From positions 558,001 through 622,000 of the forward strand of contig OZ250142.1 of the NCBI GenBank assembly GCA_965237445.1: a stretch of DNA of 64,000 nucleotides, read 5' to 3'. Below are positions 16,753 to 26,672 of this stretch, one piece after another (positions within the stretch are counted from its first letter, which is position 1; the number at the start of each line of letters is the position of its first letter). Both the position numbers and the translations under genes were made by a program. The notes under the pieces were generated by a model that was given only the letters and a program-made list of their open reading frames with translations, was not told the origin of the DNA and did not search any database. This stretch comes from G963668185 sp965237445. Its GTDB lineage: Bacteria > Chloroflexota > Dehalococcoidia > Lucifugimonadales > G963668185.

Positions 16753-19026
16753 CTACTGGTGGAAGAGGTTGAGCGCGGAGCCGGCCCGGAACCAGGCTAG
16801 CTGGGACTCGCTGTACGAGTGCCGGAGCGATAGGGTCTCGGTCGTCCCGTCGGTGTGGTGCAGGACGCACTCGACGGGCTCCGACTCGGCGATCGAGTCC
16901 AGGCCGAGGATGCTGACCCTGTCGTCCTCTCTTACCAGGTCGTAGTCGGACGGTTCCGAGAACGTGAACGCGAGCAGCCCCTGCTTCTTGAGGTTCGACT
17001 CGTGGATGCGAGCGAAGCTGCGCACGATTACCGCCACGCCACCGAGAAGCCTCGGCGACAGCGCGGCGTGCTCGCGGCTGCTCCCCTCGCCGTAGTTGTC
17101 GTCGCCAACGACAACCCACTTGAGGCCTCGCGCCTTGTAGTCGCGGGCAACGCGAGAGACGGCGTGGCCGCGATCGCCCGTGACGACGTTTAGCGTGGTG
17201 CCGGCAGCGCCGGTGTGGGCGTTGGTGGCGCCCATGAACATGTTTTCGCTGAACCGCTCCAGGTGGCCCCGGTAGCGCAGCCACGGGCCGGCCGGCGAGA
17301 TGTGGTCGGTCGTGCACTTGCCGGCCGTCTTGATGAGCACCGGCGCGTCGACGATGTCCTCGCCGTCCCAGCGGGCGAACGGCTCCAGAGTCTGCAGACG
17401 CTCGCTGTCCGGGTCCACCTCGACGGCCACGCCTGTGCCGTCCTCGGGCGGCGAGTCATAGAAGCCGCGGCCCGGATCGAAGCCGTTCTCCGGCGTCTCC
17501 GGCGCCTTGACCGGCGGCGTGAGCGTGAACGTGCCGCCCTGCCCGTCGTCGAGCGTATCGGTCATGGGGTTGAACGAGAGGCGGCCGGCCAGCGAGAGGG
17601 CCACGACGATCTCCGGGCTCGCGATGAAGTTCATCGTCTCGGAGCGGCCGTCGTTGCGGCGCGGGAAGTTGCGATTGTACGAAGTGACGATGGTGTTGGG
17701 CGTGCCCTCCTTGAGCCGCTCCCGCCTCCACTGTCCGATGCACGGCCCGCAGGCGTTCGCGAGCACGATCGCGTCGATCTCCTGCAGCGCGCCCATCTGG
17801 CCGTCGCGCTCGATTGTGGCGCGCACCTGCTCGGAGCCGGGCGTGACCATGAGTTCCGTCGCGGCCGAGATGCCGCGGCCCGACGCCTGACGCGCGACCT
17901 CCGCGGCGCGGGACATATCCTCGTACGAGGAGTTGGTGCAGCTACCGATGAGCGCAACATCGATCCTGTCGATGAAGGCGTTGTCCTCATCGCCAACCTC
18001 GGCTGCGAGCATGGAGATGGGTCGGGCGCGGTCCGGCGAGTGCGGCCCGACCACGTGCGGCTCCAGCGTCGAAAGGTCTATCTCGACGACGCGGTCGAAG
18101 AAATCGTGCGGGCTCTCGGCGACCTCGTCATCGGCCCGGAGAATGTCGCGGTTCGCGTCCGCGAGGCGGGCGAGGTCGCCACGGCCGGTGGCCTCCAGGT
18201 AGCGGGCCATTCGTGCGTCGTACGGGAACACAGACGTGGTCGCGCCGATCTCGGCGCCCATGTTCGTAATCGTTGCCTTGCCTGTGCAGCTAATGGAGTC
18301 TGCGCCGGAGCCAATGTACTCGATTATCGCGTTGGTGCCGCCGGAGACGGTCAGCTCTCCGGCCAACCTGAGGATGACATCCTTCGGCGCGGTCCAGCCG
18401 CTCATCTCGCCGGTAAGATAGACACCCACGCGCCGGGGGTACAGTACCTCCCACGGCAGGCCGGCCATGACCTCGACGGCGTCGGCGCCGCCCACGCCCA
18501 CGGCGCAAGCGCCGAGACCGCCCGCGTTGGGTGTGTGCGAGTCCGTGCCAATGATGAGCGCGCCGGGAAAGGCGTAGTTCTCCAGCACGACCTGGTGGAT
18601 GATACCGGCGCCGGGGCCCCAGAAGCCCAGGCCATACCGCGCGGCGGCGGACCTCAGGAAGTCGTAGACCTCCGAGTTCTCCTCGAGAGACTGGACGAGA
18701 TCGATTCCGCCCTCCATCCGCGCCTGCACGAGGTGGTCGCAGTGGATCGACGAGGGAACGGCGACACGGTCGCGCCGGGTTTGCATGAACTGCAGCATCG
18801 CGGTCTGGCCGAGCACGTCCTGCAGCGCGACACGGTCTGGCCGCAGCGCGATCTGGCTCTCGCCCGGGTGCAGCGCCTGGTTTTCCGCATCGTCCATGTG
18901 GGACAGCAGCAGCTTCTCGGCGAGCGACATGGGCTGGCCCATCCGGCGGGACGCAACACTCAGGTTGGCCCGCATAGCGGAGTAGACGCGCTCGACGAAC
19001 TGGGGGGTGGACTCGATCTCAGCCAA
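16753..19026 (-). CDS. acn: Aconitate hydratase, mitochondrial-type
   Basis: Aconitase interconverts citrate and isocitrate in the TCA cycle. At 757 residues it resembles the mitochondrial ACO2 type rather than the roughly 890-residue bacterial AcnA or the rearranged AcnB. The three [4Fe-4S] ligands are visible: Cys363 in GSCTNSS, and Cys426 and Cys429 in NACGPCIGQW. Also seen: the substrate loop TDSHTPNAGG at 161-170, YNRNFPRRNDGR near 455-466, and the swivel-domain YGEGSSREHAAL. The start is ATG 19026. A ferredoxin gene lies about 170 bp upstream on the same strand. All catalytic residues checked are present. Confidence 0.95.
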   Translation of the reverse strand: MAEIESTPQFVERVYSAMRANLSVASRRMGQPMSLAEKLLLSHMDDAENQALHPGESQIALRPDRVALQDVLGQTAMLQFMQTRRDRVAVPSSIHCDHLVQARMEGGIDLVQSLEENSEVYDFLRSAAARYGLGFWGPGAGIIHQVVLENYAFPGALIIGTDSHTPNAGGLGACAVGVGGADAVEVMAGLPWEVLYPRRVGVYLTGEMSGWTAPKDVILRLAGELTVSGGTNAIIEYIGSGADSISCTGKATITNMGAEIGATTSVFPYDARMARYLEATGRGDLARLADANRDILRADDEVAESPHDFFDRVVEIDLSTLEPHVVGPHSPDRARPISMLAAEVGDEDNAFIDRIDVALIGSCTNSSYEDMSRAAEVARQASGRGISAATELMVTPGSEQVRATIERDGQMGALQEIDAIVLANACGPCIGQWRRERLKEGTPNTIVTSYNRNFPRRNDGRSETMNFIASPEIVVALSLAGRLSFNPMTDTLDDGQGGTFTLTPPVKAPETPENGFDPGRGFYDSPPEDGTGVAVEVDPDSERLQTLEPFARWDGEDIVDAPVLIKTAGKCTTDHISPAGPWLRYRGHLERFSENMFMGATNAHTGAAGTTLNVVTGDRGHAVSRVARDYKARGLKWVVVGDDNYGEGSSREHAALSPRLLGGVAVIVRSFARIHESNLKKQGLLAFTFSEPSDYDLVREDDRVSILGLDSIAESEPVECVLHHTDGTTETLSLRHSYSESQLAWFRAGSALNLFHQ

Positions 19027-19194
19027 TGTCTTTGCCTCCTGTTCGACGCGCGCCGGTCAGGGGTGGGCGCCATTGTCTTCGCACCAGGTGTCTGACACCA
19101 AGCGCGAGGGAGTTGCGCCACGCTTCTCCAACCTAGCCCTTTTCCATCAGTGGATAGTGGGACCCGGATCGAGACGAGACTGTCGAGCCAGGGG

Positions 19195-19449
19195 TTATGT
19201 GGGCGGGTCGAATCCGAAGTACGTGTAATTGAGGGCCGTGTAGCTGTCCCATTCGGGAGGTGTGTCCTCCTCGGCGAAAATCGCGACAACGGGGCAGACC
19301 GGCTCGCAGGCCGCGCAGTCGATACACTCCTCCGGATGAATGTAGTACATGTTGTCATCGTCGTTAGCGTAGATGCAGTCGACAGGACAGACGTCAACGC
19401 AGGACGCGTCCTTAACTCCGACACACGGCTCCGTAATGATGTAGGTCAT
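19195..19449 (-). CDS. fdxA: 7Fe-type ferredoxin
   Basis: An 84-residue electron carrier starting MTYIITEPCVGVKDASC. The Cys pattern is C-x7-C-x3-CP (residues 9, 17, 21) with an extra Cys25, then C-x2-C-x4-C-x3-CP near 43-53, as in [3Fe-4S][4Fe-4S] ferredoxins of Mycobacterium and Thermus. The acidic tail is also typical. It could serve ketoacid oxidoreductases or P450s; no partner is adjacent. It lies upstream of aconitase in the same direction. Confidence 0.92.
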   Translation of the reverse strand: MTYIITEPCVGVKDASCVDVCPVDCIYANDDDNMYYIHPEECIDCAACEPVCPVVAIFAEEDTPPEWDSYTALNYTYFGFDPPT

Positions 19450-19570
19450 GCCTCCGATATACCTCCCGGCGGCCTTCCCGTGATCACTTGGGGGACCGCT
19501 GCTTCAGCTCAAGTTTGTGCAGGCCCAGATTATAGCAGGCGGGCGGGCCGCAACCCTAGAAAAGCGGCCA

Positions 19571-20836
19571 TCAGACCGCTCCGTCTTTCCTCAATTGATC
19601 GATCTCGTCCGGGGAGTACCCAGCCTCCGACAGTATCACGTCGGTGTGCTCACCGAGGGCCGGGGCCGGCAACTCGGGCTTGAGCGGCGAGTCCGACATG
19701 TCAATGAACGGTCCGACCATCTTGTGGTTTCCGACGAGCGAGTGGTCCATCTCCAGCACAAGGTTGTTGGACGCCACCTGCGGATCGTGCAGCAACTCCT
19801 CGATGAACCTCACCGGGCCGGCCGGCACTCCGGCCGCGCGGAGTATCGACAGCCATTCGTCTACCGTCTTCTCCGCGAAGACCGCCTTGGCCTGCTCGAT
19901 CACCTGTTCCGCTGCGGCGCGGGCCTCTTCGGTGGAAGGGTCGTAGTCTGGGCCGAGGGTCGGATCGTCGATGCCCAGCGTCTCGGCCATGCGCATCCGG
20001 AGGCGGTTGCTGAGGCAGGCGACTACAAGCACGCCGTCGCCGGCCTGGTACGTCCGATAGTAGGGAGAAGAGCCTATGCGGTGCAGCTTGCGATGATGCT
20101 GCAGCAGGTCACTGTAAGCTGCTCCAGCTTGGCGCATGGCGGCGAGGTCCACGAGGAACTCGTCACGCGCCTCCTTGTCGAGCGCGTCTACCTCGATGAA
20201 CCGCCCTCCCTGCACCCCTAATGCAGAGCCGAGCAGGCTTGTCTCGATCTTCTGCCCACGGCCGGTTCGCTCCCGGTGGAACAGGGCGGCCGATACTCCC
20301 CATGCCATGGCGAGACCGGTGGAGTAGTCGGCGACTGCGGTCGAGACGATCTGCTCCGGCAGGCCGTCATCCTTCAGCTTGGCTTCGGAGGTCATCAGGC
20401 CGGTGACTCCCTGCGCCACGATGTCATAGCCGGGCATGAGGCTCCACGGGCCTTCGTTCCCGAAGGCCGTGTTGCTGCAGTACACGAGCCGGGGGTTCAT
20501 CGCCGATAGCGTCTCGTAGTCGATTCCGAGATTGCGCGGCACGTCCGGCCGGGCGTTAATGAGCACTACGTCCATGTCGGGCAGCAGCCGGTAGACTACC
20601 TCCAGCGCCTCCGGCCGCTTGAGATTCAGAGTTAGACAGCGCTTGCCTCGGTTCAGCGACATGTACTGGCGGCCTTCGTTCGGTATGACCTGCTGGATGA
20701 ACCGCCAAGGCTCACCCCACGGAGGCTCCACCTTGATCACGTCCGCGCCCATGTCGGCCAGCAGCATGCCGCCGAACGGACCGGCGATGATCTCAGTGAA
20801 CTCCAAGACTTTCACGCCATCCAGAGGGCCGGGCAT
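19571..20836 (-). CDS. CaiB/BaiF family (family III) CoA transferase
   Basis: 421 residues. Family III CoA transferases move CoA between carboxylic acids through an aspartyl-CoA intermediate. Seen: LDGVKVLEFTEIIAGPFGGM at 5-24, GADVIKVEPPWGEP near 30-43, LNRGKRCLTLNLKRPE near 58-73, and the helix-rich C-terminal lobe with a PSTEE insert. The catalytic Asp is expected in the YSTGLAMAWG region near residue 170, where VADYSTGLA offers one. The substrate cannot be told; relatives act on carnitine, formyl/oxalyl, succinyl or aromatic acids. It is transcribed in the same direction as the PIG-L gene that ends 37 bp upstream. Confidence 0.88.
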   Translation of the reverse strand: MPGPLDGVKVLEFTEIIAGPFGGMLLADMGADVIKVEPPWGEPWRFIQQVIPNEGRQYMSLNRGKRCLTLNLKRPEALEVVYRLLPDMDVVLINARPDVPRNLGIDYETLSAMNPRLVYCSNTAFGNEGPWSLMPGYDIVAQGVTGLMTSEAKLKDDGLPEQIVSTAVADYSTGLAMAWGVSAALFHRERTGRGQKIETSLLGSALGVQGGRFIEVDALDKEARDEFLVDLAAMRQAGAAYSDLLQHHRKLHRIGSSPYYRTYQAGDGVLVVACLSNRLRMRMAETLGIDDPTLGPDYDPSTEEARAAAEQVIEQAKAVFAEKTVDEWLSILRAAGVPAGPVRFIEELLHDPQVASNNLVLEMDHSLVGNHKMVGPFIDMSDSPLKPELPAPALGEHTDVILSEAGYSPDEIDQLRKDGAV

Positions 20837-20873
20837 GTCAATGACTCCTGGGACGCGCCCTACTGCGCGTAGA

Positions 20874-21566
20874 CTACCGGAAGAGTTCGATCAGCTTGAA
20901 CTGCTCCGCGAACCGGACCCCGATCTTCTTGCCGACCTCGGAGGCGCGGTTCCTGGCGCGCTCCTCGCGCTCCCACGACCGCTCTCCGACCTGGCTCGCG
21001 TGCTTGTACAGCGCCTCGTACTTGACGTCAAACGTGTCAGTGATGTCGATGTACAGGTCCGGCTCAGACGGACGAAACAGCAGGACGGTCCGCACGTTGT
21101 GCGGCACCAGGCCTTCGGCAAAATGCTGGGGGTAGGCCATATGGTCGCGGGCATACGGGAAGACGGCGTCGAGCGTACCACGGAAGCAATTGTAGTGGTC
21201 GCGGTGGCGAATGTACCGGTTGCTGGAGTCCACGGTCACCACGGTGTCCGGCGTGTGTTCCCTGATGAGGCGCACGATGTTCTCGCGAAAGTCGTCGCTG
21301 TCTTCAAGACCCTGGTCAGGGAAGCGGAGAAAGACAACATTTGAGAGTCCGAGAACCTTGGCAGACTCAAGCTGCTCCTTCTCACGAATCTCGGCGAGGC
21401 GCTCGGGAAGCATATCCGGGTCGTTGCTGCCCTTGTCTCCGTTCGTGCATACGACAAGCACAACTTCCTTACCCTGCCTGCACCACTTGGCGATGGCCCC
21501 TCCAGCCCCGGACTCGGCATCGTCCGGGTGCGGGGTTACCACGAGTATCTTCTGCATCTCGTTCAT
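20874..21566 (-). CDS. PIG-L/LmbE family deacetylase
   Basis: 230 residues from ATG 21566. The family comprises zinc-dependent N-deacetylases of GlcNAc-inositol, bacillithiol and mycothiol precursors and related amino sugars. Zinc ligands are visible: His and Asp in VTPHPDDAE at about 10-18, and a His in IRHRDHYN near 120. The position, followed 37 bp later by a CoA transferase, gives no pathway. The class III alcohol dehydrogenase at 27131, of a type that can use low-molecular-weight thiols, makes a thiol-biosynthesis role worth considering, but that is speculation. Confidence 0.82.
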   Translation of the reverse strand: MNEMQKILVVTPHPDDAESGAGGAIAKWCRQGKEVVLVVCTNGDKGSNDPDMLPERLAEIREKEQLESAKVLGLSNVVFLRFPDQGLEDSDDFRENIVRLIREHTPDTVVTVDSSNRYIRHRDHYNCFRGTLDAVFPYARDHMAYPQHFAEGLVPHNVRTVLLFRPSEPDLYIDITDTFDVKYEALYKHASQVGERSWEREERARNRASEVGKKIGVRFAEQFKLIELFR

Positions 21567-21744
21567 GTGGACGGCACTTCTCCTGACTGTTGGAAGCTTG
21601 GCGTGTTTCCAATGGTTGTCTGGCGGAACGCCGCTGCCGCTCGACACGTGATTATAGATTGGGCCATTGCCGCCAGTTCAAGTATTCAGGCACACAGGGA
21701 GACGAACCGAATCCCTTTCACTGGCCGCAGGGTAAGGCTAGGAT

Positions 21745-23262
21745 GTGACTATGCTAGGCAACTTCTCCGCCTGGGTGGCCCGCCACCCGAACTACCACTG
21801 GTGGGCCTACGGTGCGCTGTTCGTGGGCCTCTTCCTCACTGTAATGGACCAGTCCGGAACAAACATAGCCCTGCCCAGCATCGCCGACCATTTCCGAGCC
21901 GACATTCCCACCGTGCAATGGGTGAGCCTCGGTTACACGCTGACCACGAGCGCGTTCCTCATGCCGATGGGCCGTCTCGCGGACATTCTAGGACGCAAAG
22001 AGATCTACATCGCGGGGTTCGTCGTCTACGTGTGCGCCGCTGCCATCGGGGGCAGTTCGCCCGTGCTGCTGATGGTGATCGGAGGGAAGCTACTGCAGGG
22101 CGTGGGGTCGGCAGCGATCCAGGCAAACAGCATGGCTATGATTGCGGACATCTTCCCGTCGCAGCAACGAGGCCGGGCACTCGGTCTCTACATGACAATC
22201 ATTGGCACGGGGGCTATCAGCGGTCCCATAGTGGGCGGCTTACTAGTGGCGTCGCTCGGGTGGAGGGCTGTGTTCTTCGCCACGGTGCCAGTAGGAATAC
22301 TCGCAGCGCTGCTAGCACTGCTCATCTTCCACATGCCGAAGCCAGCCCGTTCGCAGGGTGACGTTTCAAGAGAGCAATTCGACTGGCTTGGCGCGAGCCT
22401 CTCGTCCGGCGGGCTGGTCGTGTTCCTTCTGTCGATGACCAACGCCTATAGGTTCGGCTGGGGCTCGGTGCCCGTCGTCGGCGGGCTCATCATGGCGGCC
22501 GTATTCGTCATCGTGTTCCTGTGGTGGGAGATGCGCGCACCGAACCCAATGCTCGACCTGTCGCTATTCAGAAGCAGAGCTTTCTCCATGGGCGTGTCCG
22601 CAAGATTCCTCTCGTTCCTTGGCGGTACGACCGTCTTCTTCATGATGCCCTTCTACCTCATAGAGGTCCTCGGCTTCTCGAGCAGCAAGGCAGGACTCAT
22701 GCTGGTGCCCGGCTCGATAGGCATGGCGTTGTCGAGCCCGATGGTCGGCAGGCTGTCCGACAGGATCGGCACACGCTACCTGACGATGCTGGGGATGACC
22801 ATCTCGGCCACAGCGATGTTCCTGTTCTCGCAACTCGACCTCGACTCGCCAGCGTATCTTGTGGCCATAGGAATGGCATTGTCAGGCGTGGGCATGGGCA
22901 CCTTCTCCTCACCCAACACAAGCGCGATTATGGGAGCCGCCGACCGCCGGAAGTACGGCATCGTCTCGGCTTTCCTGAACACCACCCGGACCACTGCCAA
23001 CGTCGCCGGGGTGGCTGTGGCGACGACGATCGTCACATTCGCCATGGCGTCATACGGCTATGAGCCAAGCCTGTCTGCGATAACGCAAGATGCCGGGGAA
23101 GGCGTGTATAGAGCTTTCACAGTTGGCATCAATTGGTCATTCATGGTCTCGGCGGGCCTGGCGTGCGTAGCTATTATCATCTCGTTCTTCAGGACCGAAG
23201 CGCCGCCCGCCCGGGAACCCGCACCTGCGCAACCCGCGGCCGCCTCGGGCGATGGAGACTAG
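21745..23262 (+). CDS. MFS drug-efflux transporter, DHA2 (EmrB/QacA) family
   Basis: 505 residues with about 14 hydrophobic segments, the DHA2 layout. Seen: VMDQSGTNIALPSIA near 33-47 (motif D of the family, usually LDxTIVNVALP), the cytoplasmic loop motif A GRLADILGRKEIY near 76-88, and motif C GTGAISGPIVGG near 152-163. A second GRLSDRIGTRYL lies near residue 330. The tail is Pro/Ala-rich. The start is GTG at 21745, or ATG at 21751. It is divergent from the PIG-L gene. A proton-driven exporter of small amphipathic molecules is expected; the substrate is unknown. Confidence 0.9.
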   Translation: MTMLGNFSAWVARHPNYHWWAYGALFVGLFLTVMDQSGTNIALPSIADHFRADIPTVQWVSLGYTLTTSAFLMPMGRLADILGRKEIYIAGFVVYVCAAAIGGSSPVLLMVIGGKLLQGVGSAAIQANSMAMIADIFPSQQRGRALGLYMTIIGTGAISGPIVGGLLVASLGWRAVFFATVPVGILAALLALLIFHMPKPARSQGDVSREQFDWLGASLSSGGLVVFLLSMTNAYRFGWGSVPVVGGLIMAAVFVIVFLWWEMRAPNPMLDLSLFRSRAFSMGVSARFLSFLGGTTVFFMMPFYLIEVLGFSSSKAGLMLVPGSIGMALSSPMVGRLSDRIGTRYLTMLGMTISATAMFLFSQLDLDSPAYLVAIGMALSGVGMGTFSSPNTSAIMGAADRRKYGIVSAFLNTTRTTANVAGVAVATTIVTFAMASYGYEPSLSAITQDAGEGVYRAFTVGINWSFMVSAGLACVAIIISFFRTEAPPAREPAPAQPAAASGDGD

Positions 23263-23490
23263 TAAGCTTCACACTAGATTCACTTTTGCCTGTTAGGAAG
23301 CGTTGACGACGTACGGCTTGGAACGTAAGAAAAGCGGCGACTTTGCCGTACATCCCCTACCGATCACGAAGAGCTGATGAGACACATAACGGTGCCGTCG
23401 ATTTTCTTGTCCAGCGGCATTGGCGACCTTATAATTGGCCGGTCCCTTGAGACGAAATCTGCAGTTTGCAGACTAGCAGGAACCCCTTGA

Positions 23491-24159
23491 GTGGCTGATT
23501 TCGCGACTGTGGCCATAGATGGGCCAGCCGCTTCTGGCAAAACAACCGTGGGAAGGCTTGTGGCCAAGCGGCTGGGAGCGCGGTTTCTAGATACGGGGCT
23601 TATGTACCGAGCTGTCACGGTTGCCGCTCTGGACCGGGGAGTTGACTACCTCGACGACGACGCACTGAAAGAACTAGTCTCGTCCGTAGACATTAGATTC
23701 GAGCTGGACTGCGCGGACTTACATGTGGAGATAGAAGGTAGTGATGTGACGCCACGGCTGAAAGAGCCGGAGGTGGACCACGCAGTCTCGCCGGTCGCTA
23801 CTTCGCCGAGCGTGCGTCACGCTATGGTAGCGAGGCAGCGCGCGATGACGGGCGGGGGCGCGATAGTAATGGCAGGCAGAGACATCGGCACCGTGGTGCT
23901 GCCTAACGCAACGGTCAAGGCGTATCTCGACGCCGAACCAGCAGTACGTGCCGCAAGGCGCCGCAAGGAGATGCAGTCCGGTGAAGAGGCCGCCGAACAT
24001 GACGAGGTCCTGCAGGGAATACGCAGCAGGGACCAGACCGACTCACAGAGAGAGATGTCTCCGTTGAGGCCGGCCGATGACGCCGTGCGGATAGATACGA
24101 ACGATATGACAGTAGACGAGGTCGCGGGCGCGGTCGTAAGCCTGGTGGATGCCCGATGA
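23491..24159 (+). CDS. cmk: Cytidylate kinase
   Basis: Cmk phosphorylates CMP and dCMP with ATP. 222 residues, with P-loop GPAASGKTT at 11-19, LDTGLMYRAVTVAAL near 34-48 for CMP binding, the RDIGTVVLP motif near 129-137, and RQ-rich lid residues. The start is GTG 23491. The plsC gene overlaps its stop by 4 bp, giving a cmk-plsC-glmS run. cmk next to plsC is common in bacteria. Confidence 0.95.
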   Translation: MADFATVAIDGPAASGKTTVGRLVAKRLGARFLDTGLMYRAVTVAALDRGVDYLDDDALKELVSSVDIRFELDCADLHVEIEGSDVTPRLKEPEVDHAVSPVATSPSVRHAMVARQRAMTGGGAIVMAGRDIGTVVLPNATVKAYLDAEPAVRAARRRKEMQSGEEAAEHDEVLQGIRSRDQTDSQREMSPLRPADDAVRIDTNDMTVDEVAGAVVSLVDAR

Positions 24160-24818
24160 GCGACCGAATGTACAACGTGTGCAACTTCCTCCAACGTGGC
24201 ACATTCCAGCTGTTTGCCGACATCTCTGTCAGCGGCAAGGAGAACATTCCTCCTGAAGGCCCGGTCATTGTGGTGGCAAACCACCAGAGCAACATCGATC
24301 CTCCATTGCTAGCGCCGCTAGTTCCCAGACGACTTAGGTTCCTGGCGAAGGACACGTTGTTCAAGAATCCCATTTCAAGCTGGTTTTTGCACGCCTGGGG
24401 CGCTCATCCGCTGAACCGCGACTCGACGGATGTCAAGGCCATGCGCTGGGCGTTGGCCTACCTCCAAAATGGGGGCGCGATTGTCCTGTTCCCAGAGGGC
24501 ACGCGCCACCCACGCGGAATGGGACAGGCTCAGGTCGGTGTCGCACAGTTTGCGTTCAGGACCGGCGCTCCCCTACTGCCTATTGGCATCACTGGAACAG
24601 AAGCATTCAGATCCGTGTTCCGGGTTTTCAAGCCTTCGGCGAAGATGACCGTCACGATCGGCACACCATTTTACGCACCGAAAGTGGAGGGGCGGCCGTC
24701 TGCGTCGCTGCTGAGGTCGACGGCTGACATGATCATGCGCCGCATCGCAGACTTACTTCCTCCGTCGTACCGCGGCGTGTACGCAGACGAACCAGCGACA
24801 GTGGCTGGGAGCGCATAG
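24156..24818 (+). CDS. plsC: 1-acylglycerol-3-phosphate acyltransferase
   Basis: PlsC adds the second acyl chain to lysophosphatidate at the membrane. 220 residues with the catalytic HX4D motif (His43 and Asp48 in NHQSNIDPP) and the FPEGTRHPRG phosphate-binding motif at 112-121. The start ATG overlaps the cmk stop (ATGA). glmS starts one base after its stop. With plsY and gpsA further along the window this gives the core of phosphatidate synthesis. Confidence 0.93.
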   Translation: MSDRMYNVCNFLQRGTFQLFADISVSGKENIPPEGPVIVVANHQSNIDPPLLAPLVPRRLRFLAKDTLFKNPISSWFLHAWGAHPLNRDSTDVKAMRWALAYLQNGGAIVLFPEGTRHPRGMGQAQVGVAQFAFRTGAPLLPIGITGTEAFRSVFRVFKPSAKMTVTIGTPFYAPKVEGRPSASLLRSTADMIMRRIADLLPPSYRGVYADEPATVAGSA

Positions 24819-24819
24819 C

Positions 24820-26664
24820 ATGTGCGGCATAATCGGCTACACGGGGACGAAACCGGCTGGCCCCATCCTTTTAAACGCGCTGCATCGCCTGGAGTACCGA
24901 GGCTATGACAGCGCAGGCATCGCCGTTCAGGCAGCAGACGGCGGCCTCGTTGTGCAAAAGACCTCGGGAAAGCTAAATGCCCTGCGTTCGAAGCTTGGCA
25001 ACGGGACTCCAGTGGGGATCGCAGGAATAGGTCACACAAGATGGGCGACTCATGGAGGCCCCACCGACTACAACGCGCACCCGCACTCGGACTGTCACGG
25101 GAAAGTGACTATAGTCCACAATGGCATCGTCGAGAACTACGCTGCACTTAAGCAGCAGCTCCAAGCGAAAGGCCACGTGTTCACATCGCAGACGGACAGC
25201 GAGTGTATTTCGCACCTTGTGGAAGACCTACTTGCCCAGGAGTACTCACTTGAGGACGCCGTGGCGAGGACTGCGTCCCAGTTAGAGGGCGCTAACGCCG
25301 TTGTCACGATCTCCAGCAGGGATCCCGGCAAGGTAGTCGCATTCAGGTTAGGGCACGCGGGCGGCATCGTAGTCGGGTACGGGGAAGACGGCATGTTCGT
25401 CGCCAGCGACCTGCCCGCACTTATTGCCCATACCCGCCAGGTGGCGTACCTGTCAGGTGGTGAGACGGTTTCGATTACAGGAAATTCAGCTTCGTTCGCC
25501 GACCTTCAAGGCGTACCGATCTCCAAATCGCCGTCCCTGGTTCCGTACGACGCCGGATCTGCTCTCAAGGGCGAGTATGAGCATTTCATGCTGAAGGAAA
25601 TCAACGAACAGGCGGAGATGCTGGTCAGCACCATGCGCGGACGTCTGTCGTTCGAGAAACAGACAATAGAGATTGAGGACTTTCCCCTAACGCAACGCCA
25701 GATAGAGTCACTGGATAGGGTTGTACTGGTGGGGATGGGAACCAGTCTTCATGCTGCAATGGTGGGCCGCCACTGGATCGAGACCATTGCCCGAATCCCG
25801 GCGGAATTCGACAATGCGTCCGAGTTCAGGTATAGGGATCCGATTATCGACGATCGAACACTTGTGGTGTCAGTTGGCCAGTCGGGGGAGACAGCGGACA
25901 CTCTCGGGGCGATGGAGGTGGCAGCTCTCAAGAATGCGCCCCAGATCACTATCTGCAATCACGAGGGATCGCAGGCAGCACGCGTAGCCGACGGTATGCT
26001 CCACATGCGCGCCGGCCTTGAGATCAGTGTGGCCGGGAGCAAGACGTTCACATGCTCACTGGCTGCGCTGTACGTGCTGAGCTTGTACCTTGCCAAGCGA
26101 CGGGGATCTATCTCAAGCGAGCGCATGGCTAAAGCGGTACGCGAGTTCGCGCACCTTCCAGATCTCGTAGGCCACATCCTGGAAAGGCAGCAAGACTTTA
26201 GAGCGCTTGCTGCGAAGTATGCAGGCTACGACAACTTCCTTTACCTCGGAAGGGGCGTCAACTTTCCGCTGGCAATGGAGGGCGCGCTGAAACTCAAGGA
26301 GATCAGCTACATCCACGCTGAGGGATACCAGGCCGGAGAGATGAAGCACGGGCCCATTTCGCTCGTTGACGAGAACATGCCAGTGGTGGCCCTCATGCCC
26401 AGAGACAACCTTCGCAACAAGATGTTAAACAATGTTAGCGAAGTAATAGCCAGACAAGGAAAGGTTATCGCAATAGCTACGGAGGGGGACTCGGAGGCCG
26501 CACAACTCGCAGACGACGTCATCTACATACCGGAAACTTCACCGATGCTGAACCCGATACTTGCCGCCATTCCTCTTCAGCTATTGGCCTACTACATAGC
26601 AGTCTGCAAGGGCAGGCAGGTAGATCAACCTCGCAACCTAGCGAAGACCGTTACAGTAGAGTAG
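24820..26664 (+). CDS. glmS: Glutamine-fructose-6-phosphate aminotransferase (isomerizing)
   Basis: GlmS makes glucosamine-6-phosphate, the entry to UDP-GlcNAc. 614 residues, standard length. The N-terminal glutaminase domain begins with the nucleophile Cys2 (MCGIIGYTG), with HRLEYRGYDSAGIAV at 24-38 and HTRWATHGGP near 72-81. Two SIS domains follow (VVSVGQSGETADT near 349-361, then EISYIHAEGYQAGEMKHG). It ends KTVTVE, the conserved C-terminus. Retention of glmS does not imply a murein wall, since UDP-GlcNAc also feeds glycans. It follows plsC by one base. Confidence 0.96.
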   Translation: MCGIIGYTGTKPAGPILLNALHRLEYRGYDSAGIAVQAADGGLVVQKTSGKLNALRSKLGNGTPVGIAGIGHTRWATHGGPTDYNAHPHSDCHGKVTIVHNGIVENYAALKQQLQAKGHVFTSQTDSECISHLVEDLLAQEYSLEDAVARTASQLEGANAVVTISSRDPGKVVAFRLGHAGGIVVGYGEDGMFVASDLPALIAHTRQVAYLSGGETVSITGNSASFADLQGVPISKSPSLVPYDAGSALKGEYEHFMLKEINEQAEMLVSTMRGRLSFEKQTIEIEDFPLTQRQIESLDRVVLVGMGTSLHAAMVGRHWIETIARIPAEFDNASEFRYRDPIIDDRTLVVSVGQSGETADTLGAMEVAALKNAPQITICNHEGSQAARVADGMLHMRAGLEISVAGSKTFTCSLAALYVLSLYLAKRRGSISSERMAKAVREFAHLPDLVGHILERQQDFRALAAKYAGYDNFLYLGRGVNFPLAMEGALKLKEISYIHAEGYQAGEMKHGPISLVDENMPVVALMPRDNLRNKMLNNVSEVIARQGKVIAIATEGDSEAAQLADDVIYIPETSPMLNPILAAIPLQLLAYYIAVCKGRQVDQPRNLAKTVTVE

Positions 26665-26672
26665 GCGATCCC

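Noticed and set aside
17215..19095. A 626-codon open frame on the plus strand
   Set aside because: It lies wholly antisense to aconitase, whose motifs are complete. The frame is open because of high GC at third positions; the translation has no recognisable family.
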